Positions 38,608 through 47,045 of a stretch of DNA of 64,000 nt are shown here, in pieces. Location of the stretch: NCBI GenBank assembly GCA_963753685.1, contig CAVWDE010000018.1, positions 43,401 to 107,400 on the forward strand, given 5' to 3'. The stretch comes from DATAOG01 sp963753685. Its GTDB lineage: Bacteria; Pseudomonadota; Alphaproteobacteria; Geminicoccales; Geminicoccaceae. The notes under the pieces are model-generated. The model made no database searches, was not told where the DNA came from, and saw nothing but the letters and a program-made list of their open reading frames with translations. Made by a program: the position numbers and the translations under genes. Within the stretch, counting starts at the first letter, position 1. The number at the start of each line of letters is the position of its first letter.

Positions 38608-39588
38608 TCAGGCGAACGCCAGAGCGCGCCTGGCGGCAGCGACGATCCGGGCCTCGCTCGGCAGATAGTGATGCTCCAGCCGGGGCAGAGGCACGATCGT
38701 ATCCCAGCCGGCGACCCGCTCGATCGGCGCCTGCAGCGACAACAGGCCGGATTCCGCGATCCGGGCTGCGATCTCGGCGCCGAAGCCGCCGGTCAGCGCC
38801 GCCTCGTGCACGATCACGGCGCGGCCGGTCTTCTCGATCGAGGCGAGGATCGTGCCCTCATCGAGCGGCTTCAGCGTGGCGACGTCGATCACCTCGGCCG
38901 AGACCGCCTCGCCGCTCAGGGTCTCGGCGGCGGCCAGCGTTTCCTTGACCATGGCGCCCCAGGTGATCAGCGTGATGTCGCGACCTTCGCGCAGCACGAA
39001 GCAGGTATCCAGCGGCAGCGCCTCGCCGTCGTCGGCCACCTCCTGCTTGACGGCACGATAGATCCGCGTCGGCTCGAAAAACATCACCGGATCCGGATCG
39101 CGGATCGCCGCCAGCAGCAGCCCATAGGCGCGTTGGGGTGACGACGGCATCACGACCCGCAGCCCCGGCATATGGGCGAACAGCGCCTCGTTGCTCTCGC
39201 AATGGTGCTCGGGAGCGTGAATGCCGCCGCCCGACGGCGCGCGCAGCACCATCGGACAACTCAGGCGGCCGCGGGTGCGATAGCGCAGCCGCGAGGCATG
39301 GCTGATGATCTGGTCGAGGGCCGGGTAGATGAAGCCCGAGAACTGGATCTCGGCGACCGGCCGCAGCCCCATCGCCGCCATGCCGACCGCGACCCCGCCG
39401 ATCGCGAGCTCCGCCAGCGGCGTGTCGATCACCCGGTCCGGGCCGAAGCGCTCCTGCAGGCCCTGGGTGGCGCGAAACACGCCGCCATTCGTGCCGATAT
39501 CCTCGCCAAGCAGAACCACGCTGTCGTCCTCGGCGAGCGCATGCGCGAGCGCCAGCGTGACCGCGCCGACCAGGGTGGTCTCAGGCAT
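38608..39588 (-). CDS. 2-oxoacid dehydrogenase E1 beta subunit
   Basis: A 326-residue transketolase-like protein: VGAVTLALAHALAEDDSVVLLGEDIG (split over the motif), TPLAELAIGGVAVGMAAMG, RAPSGGGIHAPEHHCESNEA and the C-terminal IEKTGRAVIVHEAAL-GGFG. Pairs with the alpha subunit to form the thiamine-diphosphate site of a pyruvate or branched-chain 2-oxoacid dehydrogenase. A strong GGGAGGTGAGC ribosome site precedes ATG 39588, which lies inside the end of the alpha gene (8-base overlap). The 131 bases to E2 are short and featureless. Confidence 0.92.
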   Translation of the reverse strand: MPETTLVGAVTLALAHALAEDDSVVLLGEDIGTNGGVFRATQGLQERFGPDRVIDTPLAELAIGGVAVGMAAMGLRPVAEIQFSGFIYPALDQIISHASRLRYRTRGRLSCPMVLRAPSGGGIHAPEHHCESNEALFAHMPGLRVVMPSSPQRAYGLLLAAIRDPDPVMFFEPTRIYRAVKQEVADDGEALPLDTCFVLREGRDITLITWGAMVKETLAAAETLSGEAVSAEVIDVATLKPLDEGTILASIEKTGRAVIVHEAALTGGFGAEIAARIAESGLLSLQAPIERVAGWDTIVPLPRLEHHYLPSEARIVAAARRALAFA

Positions 39589-40664
39589 GCTCACCTCCCG
39601 CGCCGGCCGCTGCGACCGCCCGCCGCTGGCCGGCCAGGGATGGTGGCAATTCGGCATAGAGATGGTCGAACATCGCGGTCGGCGGTTGTCCGGGGGTCGC
39701 CAGATAGCGCTCGACGGCATCGTCGATCGCGCGGTTCAGCTCCTGGGCCAGACGCTCCTCGTCGGCCTTGGTCCAGGCGCCGGCTTCGCTCAGGAAGGTA
39801 CGCATGCGGGCGATCGGATCATTCGCCCACTGCGCGCTCACCTGGTCGCCGTCCCGATAGCGACTGGCATCGTCGGCCGTGGTGTGGTCGGACATCCGGT
39901 AGGTCAGGGCTTCGACCAGGCTCGGCCCTTCGCCGGCGCGGGCGCGCTCGATCGCCTGGCCGACCAGGTGATGGACCGCGATCACGTCGTTGCCGTCGAC
40001 CTGGGTTCCGGGAATGCCGGCGGCGATCGCCTTCTGGGCGAGCGTCGCGGCGGCGGTCTGGGCACTGCGCGGCAGCGAGATCGCCCACTGATTGTTGTTG
40101 ACCACGAACACCGCCGGCACCCGCCAGGCGCCCGCGGTGTTGATCGCCTCATAAAAGGCGCCGTTCGAGGTCGAGCCGTCGCCCGAGACGCAGACCGCGA
40201 CCCGCGGCTCGCGCCGGAGCTTGAAGGCGTAGGCTGCGCCCACCGCATGCAGACACTGGCTCGCGATCGGCACCGCGACCGGGAAATCGGCGCGCGGCCC
40301 GGCGAAGTCGCTGCCGCGCTCGTCGCCGCCCCAATACAGCAGCAGCTCGAGCAGGCTGACGCCGCGCCAGAGCTGCGCCCCGGTCTCGCGATAGGACGGC
40401 AGCAGCACATCCTCGGGCTGCATGGCGCTCGCCAGGCCGACCGTCACCGCCTCCTGCCCGAGCGATGCGGCGTAGGTGCCAAGGCGCCCAGTCCGCTGCA
40501 GAGCGATCGCCTTGGCGTCGAACCGGCGGGTCAGCATCATGCCCCGATAGAGCGGCAGCAAGGCCGTCCGGCTCGCGGGCGAAGTCGGGCAACGGGCCTA
40601 CGGCACGGCCCGTCGGATCGACGAACTGCGTGTAGCTGATCTCGAAACGCGCCACTCTGGTCAT
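39581..40664 (-). pseudogene. 2-oxoacid dehydrogenase E1 alpha subunit, frameshifted near 40560
   Basis: The first frame from ATG 40664 gives MTRVARFEISYTQFVD and LPDFAREPD, an N-terminus characteristic of BCKDH-like E1 alpha. One extra base near 40560 moves to the frame continuing LLPLYRGMMLTRRFDAKAI, GRLGTYAASLGQEAV and the thiamine motif CVSGDGSTSNGAFYEAINTA-NNNQWAIS. Repaired length is ~360 residues. The BCKDH-like start favours a branched-chain or broad substrate, but pyruvate is not excluded. GGGAG is six bases before ATG 40664. First gene of the operon, behind a candidate EcfG promoter. Confidence 0.85.
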
Positions 40665-40878
40665 GTCCATCTCCCAGTGGCCCTCGGATTCGGGCGCCGG
40701 CGGACCGACCCGATCCCTGGATACACGCTCGCCTGCCTGAAGCTTGCCATCGACTGTTGCCCGATAGATGGGGTTGGGCGACCGGGATCGCCAAGGTTCC
40801 GCAACCCGACGCGGCGAAAGAAGCCCCACGGGCACCGCACCTACCTGCAGTTGACCTCAACAGGATTAATTTTTGGTT

Positions 40879-40904
40879 AACGGCGCGCGATCTTGACCCG
40901 TTCC
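40879..40904 (-). promoter_or_regulatory. Candidate EcfG-type promoter of the 2-oxoacid dehydrogenase operon
   Basis: On the minus strand GGAAC (40904-40900) and CGTT (40882-40879) are 17 bases apart. Transcription would begin about 40870 and reach the E1 alpha start at 40664 through a ~200-base leader. The patch is AT-rich relative to its surroundings. Confidence 0.5.
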
Positions 40905-40945
40905 CACCGGCCGCCCGGCCGGGCCGGCCCGACCGGCGTGATCAG

Positions 40946-41020
40946 GCCGCCGGCGCTTCCTGCTGACGGGCCCACATCTGGGCGTAGGTGCCGCGGCGGG
41001 CGAGCAGCTGGTGGTGGCGG
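40946..41020 (-). repeat. 75-bp direct repeat, copy 1 (3' end of the ABC exporter gene)
   Basis: Identical to 42507-42581 except for one A/G difference, which is a synonymous change (CGT/CGC) in the reading frame. It encodes the last 25 residues of the exporter (HHQLLARRGTYAQMWARQQ then EAPAA) and is followed by its own in-frame TGA at 40942-40944. So both copies end the same protein correctly. The 1,486 bases between the copies contain only the TIR-FGE gene. Confidence 0.95.
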
Positions 41021-41030
41021 TCCCTGGGGA

Positions 41031-41055
41031 TTTACCCCAAACCCCAAGGGGTAAA
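41031..41055 (-). terminator. Perfect hairpin after the TIR-FGE gene
   Basis: Arms TTTACCCC (41031-41038) and GGGGTAAA (41048-41055) with a nine-base loop AAACCCCAA, 12 bases after the stop codon. There is no T-run on the transcribed strand, so an intrinsic terminator is not certain; it may be an element end or a transcript-stabilising hairpin. It lies immediately inside the left boundary of the inserted segment. Confidence 0.45.
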
Positions 41056-41066
41056 GAAGTAAAGAT

Positions 41067-42437
41067 TCAAGGAGTAAGCGTCCTGGAGACCCGGAAGCCG
41101 AGGCTATCGCTGCGGCCGCCCGGCTCGAACCAATAGCGTGTCGCGGAGCGCAGGAGACCCGGAGAGTTGCTCCAGGAGCCGCCGCGCATCACCCGGCGGG
41201 AATCTTTTCCTTGGAGCCAGGGCGCGCCATTATCCGGTGCACCGGCGTAGGATCCGTGCCAGCGGTCCGCGCACCACTCCCAGACATTGCCGTGCAGGTC
41301 GTGCAGCTCCCAGGGATTGGCCGGAAAGCTGTCGACCGGCGTCGTCCGCTGCCGGTGCGGACCCTTCGCGCCATGACCATAGGTGTAGTTGCCGTCGTAG
41401 TTGGCCTGGTCGGCGCGAATCGTGGCGCCGGTCCAAAAGGGCGTCGTCGTCCCGGCGCGGCAGGCGTATTCCCGTTCCGCCTCGCTCGGCAGCCGGTACG
41501 GCTGCGTCGTAACGTCGGAGAGCCACTTGCAATAGCTCTCTGCGTCCTCCCAGGACACGTTGATCACCGGGTGCAGCCCGCGCCCCCAGCCTAGGTCCCC
41601 GGGTTTCCCACGCCGCGTCTCGGCGCAGAAATGGTCGTATTCGTCGAACGTCACCGGATAGCGTCCGAGCGCGAACGGGCGGGCGAACGTCACCTCATGC
41701 TGCGGGCCTTCGTCCGGAGACCGCCCTTCCTCGCCCTCCGGCGAGCCCACGAGGAACGACCCGGCCGGTATCACCACCATCTCGGGGCACCACGGCGCGT
41801 CGAGTTCCTTGAAGATCGTCGCGGGGTTGGGGCTCGGCCCGGGATCACCGATCAGAAGCCGAGGCGCCGTCACCTTCTGGTCGTCCTGCCGCGGACCCGC
41901 CAAGCCCTGGGCGCCCCGCTCGGGGAAAGCGTGGACGACGAACTCGAATGGCGCCGCCTGGTTCGCCTGGGTTAGAGAGGCCGACGCGGTGTCGGGAACA
42001 TCGAGCGCCGTCCTGATCGCCAGAATCAGGCGCTGCAAACCGCCTGGATGCCAGAGTTCGCCCCAGTGCAGGTCCTCGAGGCTCGACCCTTGCTTGGGAA
42101 TCTGGAGGTCCGGAATATCACAGTCTTCGAGTTTGGCCGGGATGAAGTAGATCGTCCCGGCGGGCCGCTCGCCGAGCGCCGTCAGGGCCAGTTTGAGCTC
42201 GGTCTGCACGAAGCCTTTCTTCGTGATCGAGTGCTTGGACAGGCACGCGACGAACACGCCCGCCGCGCGGATCGCCTTTTGAATCTCGACCTTCCAGTTC
42301 TGGCCGGGGAGGAGATCTTCCTCGTCGAGCCAGGGCTCGAAGCCTTGGGACTTGAGGTCCCGGTAGAGATTTCGGACGCGTTCCTTGTCCTCGCGGGCGT
42401 GCGCGAGGACAATTCTGCTTGACCTGATCGTCGTCAC
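41067..42437 (-). CDS. TIR-domain protein fused to an FGE-sulfatase (SUMF1-like) domain
   Basis: A 456-residue protein. Residues ~8-145 form a TIR_2 domain: IVLAHAREDKERVRNLYRDL, EPWLDEEDLLPGQNW, CLSKHSITKKGFVQTELKLA, in which E80 is at the position of the NAD-cleaving Glu of enzymatic TIRs. After a linker, residues ~218-456 form an FGE/C-type-lectin fold: VVIPAGSFLVGSPEGEEGRS, PVINVSWEDAESYCKWLS, RLPSEAEREYACRAGT, NVWEWCADRW and RVMRGGSWSNSPGLLRSA. The catalytic Cys pair of true FGE is absent from the GGSW region, so this half is probably a sensor or binding module. GTG start at 42437. A conflict or immunity role is inferred, not shown. Confidence 0.85.
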   Translation of the reverse strand: MTTIRSSRIVLAHAREDKERVRNLYRDLKSQGFEPWLDEEDLLPGQNWKVEIQKAIRAAGVFVACLSKHSITKKGFVQTELKLALTALGERPAGTIYFIPAKLEDCDIPDLQIPKQGSSLEDLHWGELWHPGGLQRLILAIRTALDVPDTASASLTQANQAAPFEFVVHAFPERGAQGLAGPRQDDQKVTAPRLLIGDPGPSPNPATIFKELDAPWCPEMVVIPAGSFLVGSPEGEEGRSPDEGPQHEVTFARPFALGRYPVTFDEYDHFCAETRRGKPGDLGWGRGLHPVINVSWEDAESYCKWLSDVTTQPYRLPSEAEREYACRAGTTTPFWTGATIRADQANYDGNYTYGHGAKGPHRQRTTPVDSFPANPWELHDLHGNVWEWCADRWHGSYAGAPDNGAPWLQGKDSRRVMRGGSWSNSPGLLRSATRYWFEPGGRSDSLGFRVSRTLTP

Positions 42438-42502
42438 GAGCTGCGCCTTGCTACAATCTCCAGTACGCAGCTTGCCGCAGCGGACCGAGCAGCACAAGGT
42501 CG

Positions 42503-44290
42503 CTACGCCGCCGGCGCTTCCTGCTGGCGGGCCCACATCTGGGCGTAGGTGCCGCGGCGGGCGAGCAGCTGGTGGTGGCGGCCCTGCTCGACCACCCGGC
42601 CATGTTCGAGCACGAGGATCTGGTCGGCATCGACCACGGTCGAGAGCCGGTGCGCGATGGTCAGCGTCGTGCGCCCGGCCGAGAGGCGCCGAAGTGCCGC
42701 CTGGATCAGCTGCTCGGTCCGGCTGTCGAGCGCCGAGGTCGCCTCGTCCAGGATCAGGATCGAGGGGTCCTTCAAGACCATGCGCGCGATCGCGACCCGC
42801 TGCTTCTCGCCGCCAGACAGCTTGAGGCCGCGCTCGCCGACCAGGGTCTGGTAGCCCTCCGGCAGCGCCTCGATGAAGTCGTGGATCTGGGCCGAGCGGG
42901 CGGCCGCCTCGATCGCCGCCTGGGCCGCGCCCGGCCGGCCGTAGGCGATGTTGGCGCCGATCGTGTCGTTGAACAGCACCGTGTCCTGGGGCACGAGGCC
43001 GATCGCCGCGCGCAGCAACTCCTGGGTGACCTCGCGCAGCTCCTGGCCGTCGATCAGGATCTTTCCGGACTTGATCTCGTAGAAGCGAAACAAGAGGCGC
43101 ACGAGCGTCGATTTGCCGGCGCCCGAGCTGCCTACGACCGCGAGCGTCTGCCCGGCCGGGATGGTGAAGCTGAGGTCGGAAAGAATCGGCCGGCGCGGAT
43201 CGTAGCCGAAGGCGACATTCTCGAACCGCACCTCGCCGCCGCCCAGCCGCAGGGGCGCGGCCCCCGGCCGGTCCCTGATCTCGGGCTCCAGATCGAGCAG
43301 GCCCATCAGGCTCTCGAGATCGGTCAGCGACTGCTTGACCTGGCGGTAGACCACGCCAAGGAAATTGAGCGGCTGGTAGAGCTGCAACAGGAACGCGTTG
43401 ACCAGCACCACGTCGCCGACCGTGAGGCGGCCGGCAACCACGCCGCGGGCCGCCAGGATCATGATCACCGTGACCCCGACCGCGATGATCGCCGCCTGGC
43501 CGAAGTTGAGCGCGGCGAGCGAGGTCTCCGAGCGCACCGCGGCCCGCTCGTAGAGCGCCAGCGTGCCGTCCAGCCGGTCGCGCTCGAACGCCTCGTTGCC
43601 GAACGCCTTGACCGTCTCGTAGTTGAGCAGGCTGTCGACCGTCTGGGCGCTGACCTCGTTGTCCTGCTCGTTCATCTCGCGCCGGATCGCGATCCGCCAC
43701 TCCGAGGCCGCGAAGGTGAAGGCCGCATAGGCGCCGATCGTGACGAAGGTGACCAGCGCGAACGGCCAGGGATATTTGTAGAGCAGGATGCCGATCACCA
43801 GCCCGAACTCGAGCAGCGTCGGGCCGACGTTGAACAGGATCACGCCCAACAGGAAACGGATCGCCTGCACGCCGCGCTCGGTGACCCGGGCCAGCTCGCC
43901 CGTGCGCCGCTCGAGGTGATAGCGCAGCGACAGGTCGAACAGGTGCTGGAAGACCTTGAGCGAGACCCGGCGCGCGGCCCGCTCGGCGACCTTGGCGAAG
44001 ATGCCGTCGCGCAGCTCGCCGAACCCGGATGCGGTCAGGCGGGCGACGCCATAGGCGAGCAGCGCCGCGAGCGGCAGCGCCAGCAGCGCACCTTCGGGCG
44101 CGCTCAGCCGGTCGACCACCGCCTTGAAGAAGAACGGCACCTGGACCGTGATGATCTTGGCCGCGACCAGGAGCGCGAAGGCGATCACCACCCGGACCCG
44201 CAGATCGAGGCTCTCGCGCGGCCACAGGAAGGGCAGGATGACCGCGCGCAGGCGCGGCCAGTCGACCTCCCGGCCCGGGCCTGGAGTCAT
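42503..44290 (-). CDS. ABC transporter ATP-binding/permease, ATM1/HMT1-like
   Basis: A 595-residue half transporter. The membrane domain has the ATM1-type segments LDLRVRVVIAFALLVAAKII, PFFFKAVVDRLS, FQHLFDLSLRYHLERRTGEL and DSLLNYETVKAFGNEAFE, seen in ABCB7/ATM1 exporters of glutathione-bound or sulfur-containing compounds. ATPase: Walker A GSSGAGKST, signature LSGGEKQRVA, Walker B ILILDEATSALD, IAHRLST. ATG 44290 chosen; TTG 44344 is an alternative. Its last 75 bases occur again beyond the TIR-FGE gene, marking an insertion at its 3' end. Confidence 0.9.
   Translation of the reverse strand: MTPGPGREVDWPRLRAVILPFLWPRESLDLRVRVVIAFALLVAAKIITVQVPFFFKAVVDRLSAPEGALLALPLAALLAYGVARLTASGFGELRDGIFAKVAERAARRVSLKVFQHLFDLSLRYHLERRTGELARVTERGVQAIRFLLGVILFNVGPTLLEFGLVIGILLYKYPWPFALVTFVTIGAYAAFTFAASEWRIAIRREMNEQDNEVSAQTVDSLLNYETVKAFGNEAFERDRLDGTLALYERAAVRSETSLAALNFGQAAIIAVGVTVIMILAARGVVAGRLTVGDVVLVNAFLLQLYQPLNFLGVVYRQVKQSLTDLESLMGLLDLEPEIRDRPGAAPLRLGGGEVRFENVAFGYDPRRPILSDLSFTIPAGQTLAVVGSSGAGKSTLVRLLFRFYEIKSGKILIDGQELREVTQELLRAAIGLVPQDTVLFNDTIGANIAYGRPGAAQAAIEAAARSAQIHDFIEALPEGYQTLVGERGLKLSGGEKQRVAIARMVLKDPSILILDEATSALDSRTEQLIQAALRRLSAGRTTLTIAHRLSTVVDADQILVLEHGRVVEQGRHHQLLARRGTYAQMWARQQEAPAA
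42507..42581 (-). repeat. 75-bp direct repeat, copy 2 (within the ABC exporter gene)
   Basis: The in-gene copy: it is the last 75 coding bases of the exporter, followed by its TAG stop at 42503-42505. Matches 40946-41020 with one mismatch; beyond both ends the sequences diverge completely. Confidence 0.95.
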
Positions 44291-44586
44291 CGATGCACCG
44301 ACCGGGCCGAGCGGAACATCAGGATCATCTGGGGCGCTTCTCAAGCTGGTCAGGACGGGTCGCCCTTATGTGGGCGGTCGCGCTCGGCTGCCAAGACGCA
44401 CGCGCGCGTCAGGGACAGCGCGATCAGGGCGCCGGTCCCGAGGCCGATCGGCGAGGGAAGCCCGGCCCCTACCGCGGCAGGGACCTGCGAGGCCTCGTGC
44501 CGGGTGAGGCGATCGAAGCCACTTGCGCGGCGTGTGACCGGCGCAGATAACGGCCGCTCATCCCACCCAAGCATCGGTGCACGCCC

Positions 44587-45093
44587 ATGCCGCTCTCCAT
44601 GTACCAGGCCTCGGTTCCGGCCTTCCTCCAGATGCTGAACAGCCTCGCCGCCGTCCTCGACAAGGCCGCGGCCCACGCCACGGAACGCAAGATCGACCCC
44701 GCGGTGCTGCTCGCCTACCGGCTGGCACCCGACATGTTCCCGCTGATCCGCCAGATCCGGATCGCCGCCGATTTCCCCAAGAGCTGCTGCGCGCGGCTCG
44801 CCGGCGTCGAGATTCCGAGCTATGCCGACAACGAGACCACGTTCGCGGAGCTCAAGGAGCGGATCGCCAAAATCGTGCAGTTCGTCCAGACCTTCCGGCC
44901 CGAGGCCATCGACGGCTCGGAGGAGCGCGAGATCGTGCTCACCGTCGGCGGCCAGCCGATGACGTTCAAGGGCCAGCAGTATCTCGTGAACTTCGTGCTG
45001 CCCAACTTCTATTTTCACGTCACTACCGCCTACGGCATCTTGCGCCACTGCGGAGTGCCGCTCGGCAAGCGGGACTTCCTGGGCGCGATCTGA
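44587..45093 (+). CDS. DUF1993-family protein
   Basis: A 168-residue helical protein with the DUF1993 pattern: LSMYQASVPAFLQMLNSLAA at the start, LLAYRLAPDMFPLIRQIRIA, and a central SYADNETTFAELKERI. The C-terminal half YLVNFVLPNFYFHVTTAYGI-RHCGVPLGKRDF contains the conserved F-H-x-x-x-A-Y motif of this DinB-like four-helix fold. Function unknown, perhaps metal-dependent. ATG at 44587; divergent from the exporter with ~300 bases between, in which no gene is recognisable. Confidence 0.85.
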   Translation: MPLSMYQASVPAFLQMLNSLAAVLDKAAAHATERKIDPAVLLAYRLAPDMFPLIRQIRIAADFPKSCCARLAGVEIPSYADNETTFAELKERIAKIVQFVQTFRPEAIDGSEEREIVLTVGGQPMTFKGQQYLVNFVLPNFYFHVTTAYGILRHCGVPLGKRDFLGAI

Positions 45094-46000
45094 CGTGCTG
45101 GCGACAGGTCCCACCGAAACCCCGGCGGCGGCGGCGAAAGATGCCGTCCAGGAAGGACGTGCCTGAAGTCGTCGAGAGGTCGGTGCGCCGCTCCTGAACT
45201 TTTCGCGTCGGCCACCATTGGACCCGTCACGACCTGGAGGCTCCCGGGCAGACAAGGGAAGTCATCGTGGTCAAAGCCATGCATGACGGTCGGCCGCCAG
45301 GAGTGGGCATGGCGTGAGCGTATCCAGGCGCTCCGCCGGCGATCCTTTGCTGACAGCTCCGAAGGCGCCGGTCCGAAGCCCGCTCCGCCCGGCCGTTCCT
45401 CGGAACGACCGAGGCGAAGAGAGGGCTTCGGTGGTCCCGGGCCTGGCGTCCAGGCCGCGGGGCGCGGATCCCCGGGGACGTTCGCAGGCGGAATTGCTGC
45501 GGCGCGGCATTTCGCCACGATGAAGTCGCCGCCGCACCGGGCGGCGCCCCTGTCCACAACGATCCCGGCGGGGGCGAGTTCCGGTCTCATGATCCCGGCC
45601 GGGGCGAGTTTCGGCCTTGACCCAAAGTCGGATCGGTGTAGTAGTTCTTCGTTAACGAGCGCGGGTCACAGTCAAGGAACGCACAATTTTTGATGAGGAA
45701 GCGTCGACCCCATGGTGTCAATCGGCCTGCCTGTGTTCAGAGGGAGTAAACACATCCGAGCCGCTCGGGAATCGATCTTGGCTGCGTTGGAGCTGATCAC
45801 CGCCGATGAGCGATGAACGCAACCGCAGCCGGCCTTCGGCGAGCGTGAGCCGCATCCAGAGGTTCGATGCGGCATCACGTGACGGTCGAATGCTGTCCAC
45901 TGACCATGACCGTCCGGAGTGCGCGCAGCGTTGTTCCGGGTCGGGCCTTGACCGGCCGCTGCCCGTGGCGGCATCGTCCGGCCCCGGCGCCAAGGCGGCG
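45094..46000. other. Long gene-poor stretch with short repeats
   Basis: No reading frame here shows a recognisable protein or consistent codon usage on either strand. Contents: the palindrome CGTTCC-TC-GGAACG (45394-45407); two near-identical 24-base units (45561-45584 and 45591-45614); the palindrome TCGTTAACGA (45649-45658) in an AT-richer patch that runs to about 45700; and arms TGTGTT/AACACA at 45732-45754. This looks like debris of old insertions at the border of the polysaccharide cluster. Confidence 0.5.
45561..45614. repeat. Two direct copies of a 24-bp unit
   Basis: GATCCCGGC followed by G/C, GGGGCGAGTT, C/T and CGG occurs at 45561-45584 and 45591-45614, six bases apart, with two mismatches. 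Non-coding; origin unknown. Confidence 0.8.
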
Positions 46001-46271
46001 TGGTGCTGGAGCCCGACCTGGCGGCTCTTTCTCGAATACTGGCGTATGGTCGGCCGCCACGTCCCCGACCGGGGTGAGCGGCTTCGCTGCTATACTCGCG
46101 TGATGGGCTGGCTGCTGGTCGACTGGCACGTGGTGCGCTTGCTGATCGAGCCGATCGCGGCCCTCGGCCCCAGGCGTGCGCGCCGGGGCGAGCGCGTTCG
46201 GGCGACTCCTGCTCGGCGCCCTGCGCGTGGCGCGTGTCAGCGTTGCCGAGCTGCGCCTCCGCCATCGCTGA
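46000..46271 (+). pseudogene. C-terminal fragment of an unrecognised gene
   Basis: One frame reads WRLFLEYWRMVGRHVPDRGE, RLRCYTRVMGWLLVDWHVVR and LLIEPIAALG, which looks like real protein; a one-base shift near 46172 leads to VRAGASAFGRLLLGALRVAR and VSVAELRLRHR with a TGA at 46269-46271. There is no credible start or N-terminal part upstream. I take it as the decayed 3' end of a gene, possibly a transferase of the polysaccharide cluster. It ends nine bases before the nucleotidyltransferase ATG. Confidence 0.45.
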
Positions 46272-46280
46272 GGTATTCTC

Positions 46281-47042
46281 ATGAAAGTGGCCATTCTTGC
46301 CGGCGGCCTCGGCTCCCGGCTCGTCGAGGAGACCCGTGCCAAATCCAAGGCCATGGTCCGCCTCGGCTCCCAGCCGATCCTCTGGCACCTGCTCAAGTAC
46401 TATGAGCATTTCGGCTTCAGCGAGTTCGTGATCGCGCTCGGCTATCGCGGCAACTCGATCCGCAGCTACTTCGAGGAGCTGGGCGCGCGCCGGCCTGCGG
46501 TCAGCGACGGCCCACGCACCATCTACTACCCGCGCGCCGAGCCCGGTTGGGCGGTCGAGCTGGTCGAGACCGGGCTCGAGACCCAGTCCGGCGGCCGGAT
46601 CAAGCGTCTGGCGCCCTCTCTCGACGGGGCGCCGTTCATGCTCACCTGGTGCGACGGCCTGGCCGACGTCGATCTCGACCGGCTGCGCGCCTTTCACGAG
46701 GCCCATGGCCGGCTCGCGACCCTGACCGCGGTCCATCCGCCGGCCCGCTTCGGCCGCCTGACCCTGGTTGGCGACCGGATCGCCGCGTTTCAGGAGAAGG
46801 TGGTCGACGAGCACGACTGGATCAACGGCGCGTTCTTCGTGCTCGAGCCGGGCGTGTTCGAGTACGTTGCCGGTGACGACACGTCGTGGGAGCGCGGCCC
46901 GCTCGCCCAGCTGGCGGCCGAGGGTCAGCTCATGGCCTACCGGCACGAGTCCTTCTGGCAATGTATGGACACGCTGCACGAGGCCCAGTATCTCAGCGGC
47001 CTGTGGGCCGAAGGCGCAGCCCCCTGGAAGGTTTGGGAGTAG
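46281..47042 (+). CDS. rfbF: Glucose-1-phosphate cytidylyltransferase-like nucleotidyltransferase
   Basis: A 253-residue NDP-sugar pyrophosphorylase. VAILAGGLGSRLVEETRAKSKAM (first part the nucleotide loop, then the E-E-T pattern typical of RfbF), PILWHLLKYYEHFGFSEFVI, ALGYRGNSI, LTWCDGLADVD and GAFFVLEPGVFEY match RfbF closely. It makes an activated hexose (CDP-glucose in relatives). First intact gene of the polysaccharide cluster; the next gene starts three bases after its stop. A CDP-glucose 4,6-dehydratase is not present in the window. Confidence 0.88.
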   Translation: MKVAILAGGLGSRLVEETRAKSKAMVRLGSQPILWHLLKYYEHFGFSEFVIALGYRGNSIRSYFEELGARRPAVSDGPRTIYYPRAEPGWAVELVETGLETQSGGRIKRLAPSLDGAPFMLTWCDGLADVDLDRLRAFHEAHGRLATLTAVHPPARFGRLTLVGDRIAAFQEKVVDEHDWINGAFFVLEPGVFEYVAGDDTSWERGPLAQLAAEGQLMAYRHESFWQCMDTLHEAQYLSGLWAEGAAPWKVWE

Positions 47043-47045
47043 CGG

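Larger units (their letters stand above)
40665..41066. other. Intergenic region between the E1alpha gene and the TIR-FGE gene
   Basis: Holds a candidate EcfG promoter (40879-40904) for the dehydrogenase operon in an AT-rich patch (AATTTTTGGTTAACGG), the 79-base remnant or original of the ABC exporter 3' end (40942-41020), and a hairpin (41031-41055) directly after the TIR-FGE stop. No intact gene. Confidence 0.8.

Noticed and set aside
41067..42437. A full DGR cassette around the TIR-FGE gene
   Set aside because: No reverse transcriptase or template repeat is visible in the window; only the target-like fold is present.
40946..42581. 75-bp repeats as target-site duplications of a transposon
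   Set aside because: Far too long for a transposase duplication, no transposase and no terminal inverted repeats at the boundaries.
41067..44225. A single 1,052-residue frame covering TIR-FGE and much of the exporter region
   Set aside because: The upstream part is an out-of-frame shadow of the exporter; the TIR-FGE protein has its own GTG start at 42437.
45283..45693. Several frames of 70-140 codons in the 45-46 kb gap
   Set aside because: Composition is that of translated GC-rich non-coding DNA; no domain, start site or partner gene.
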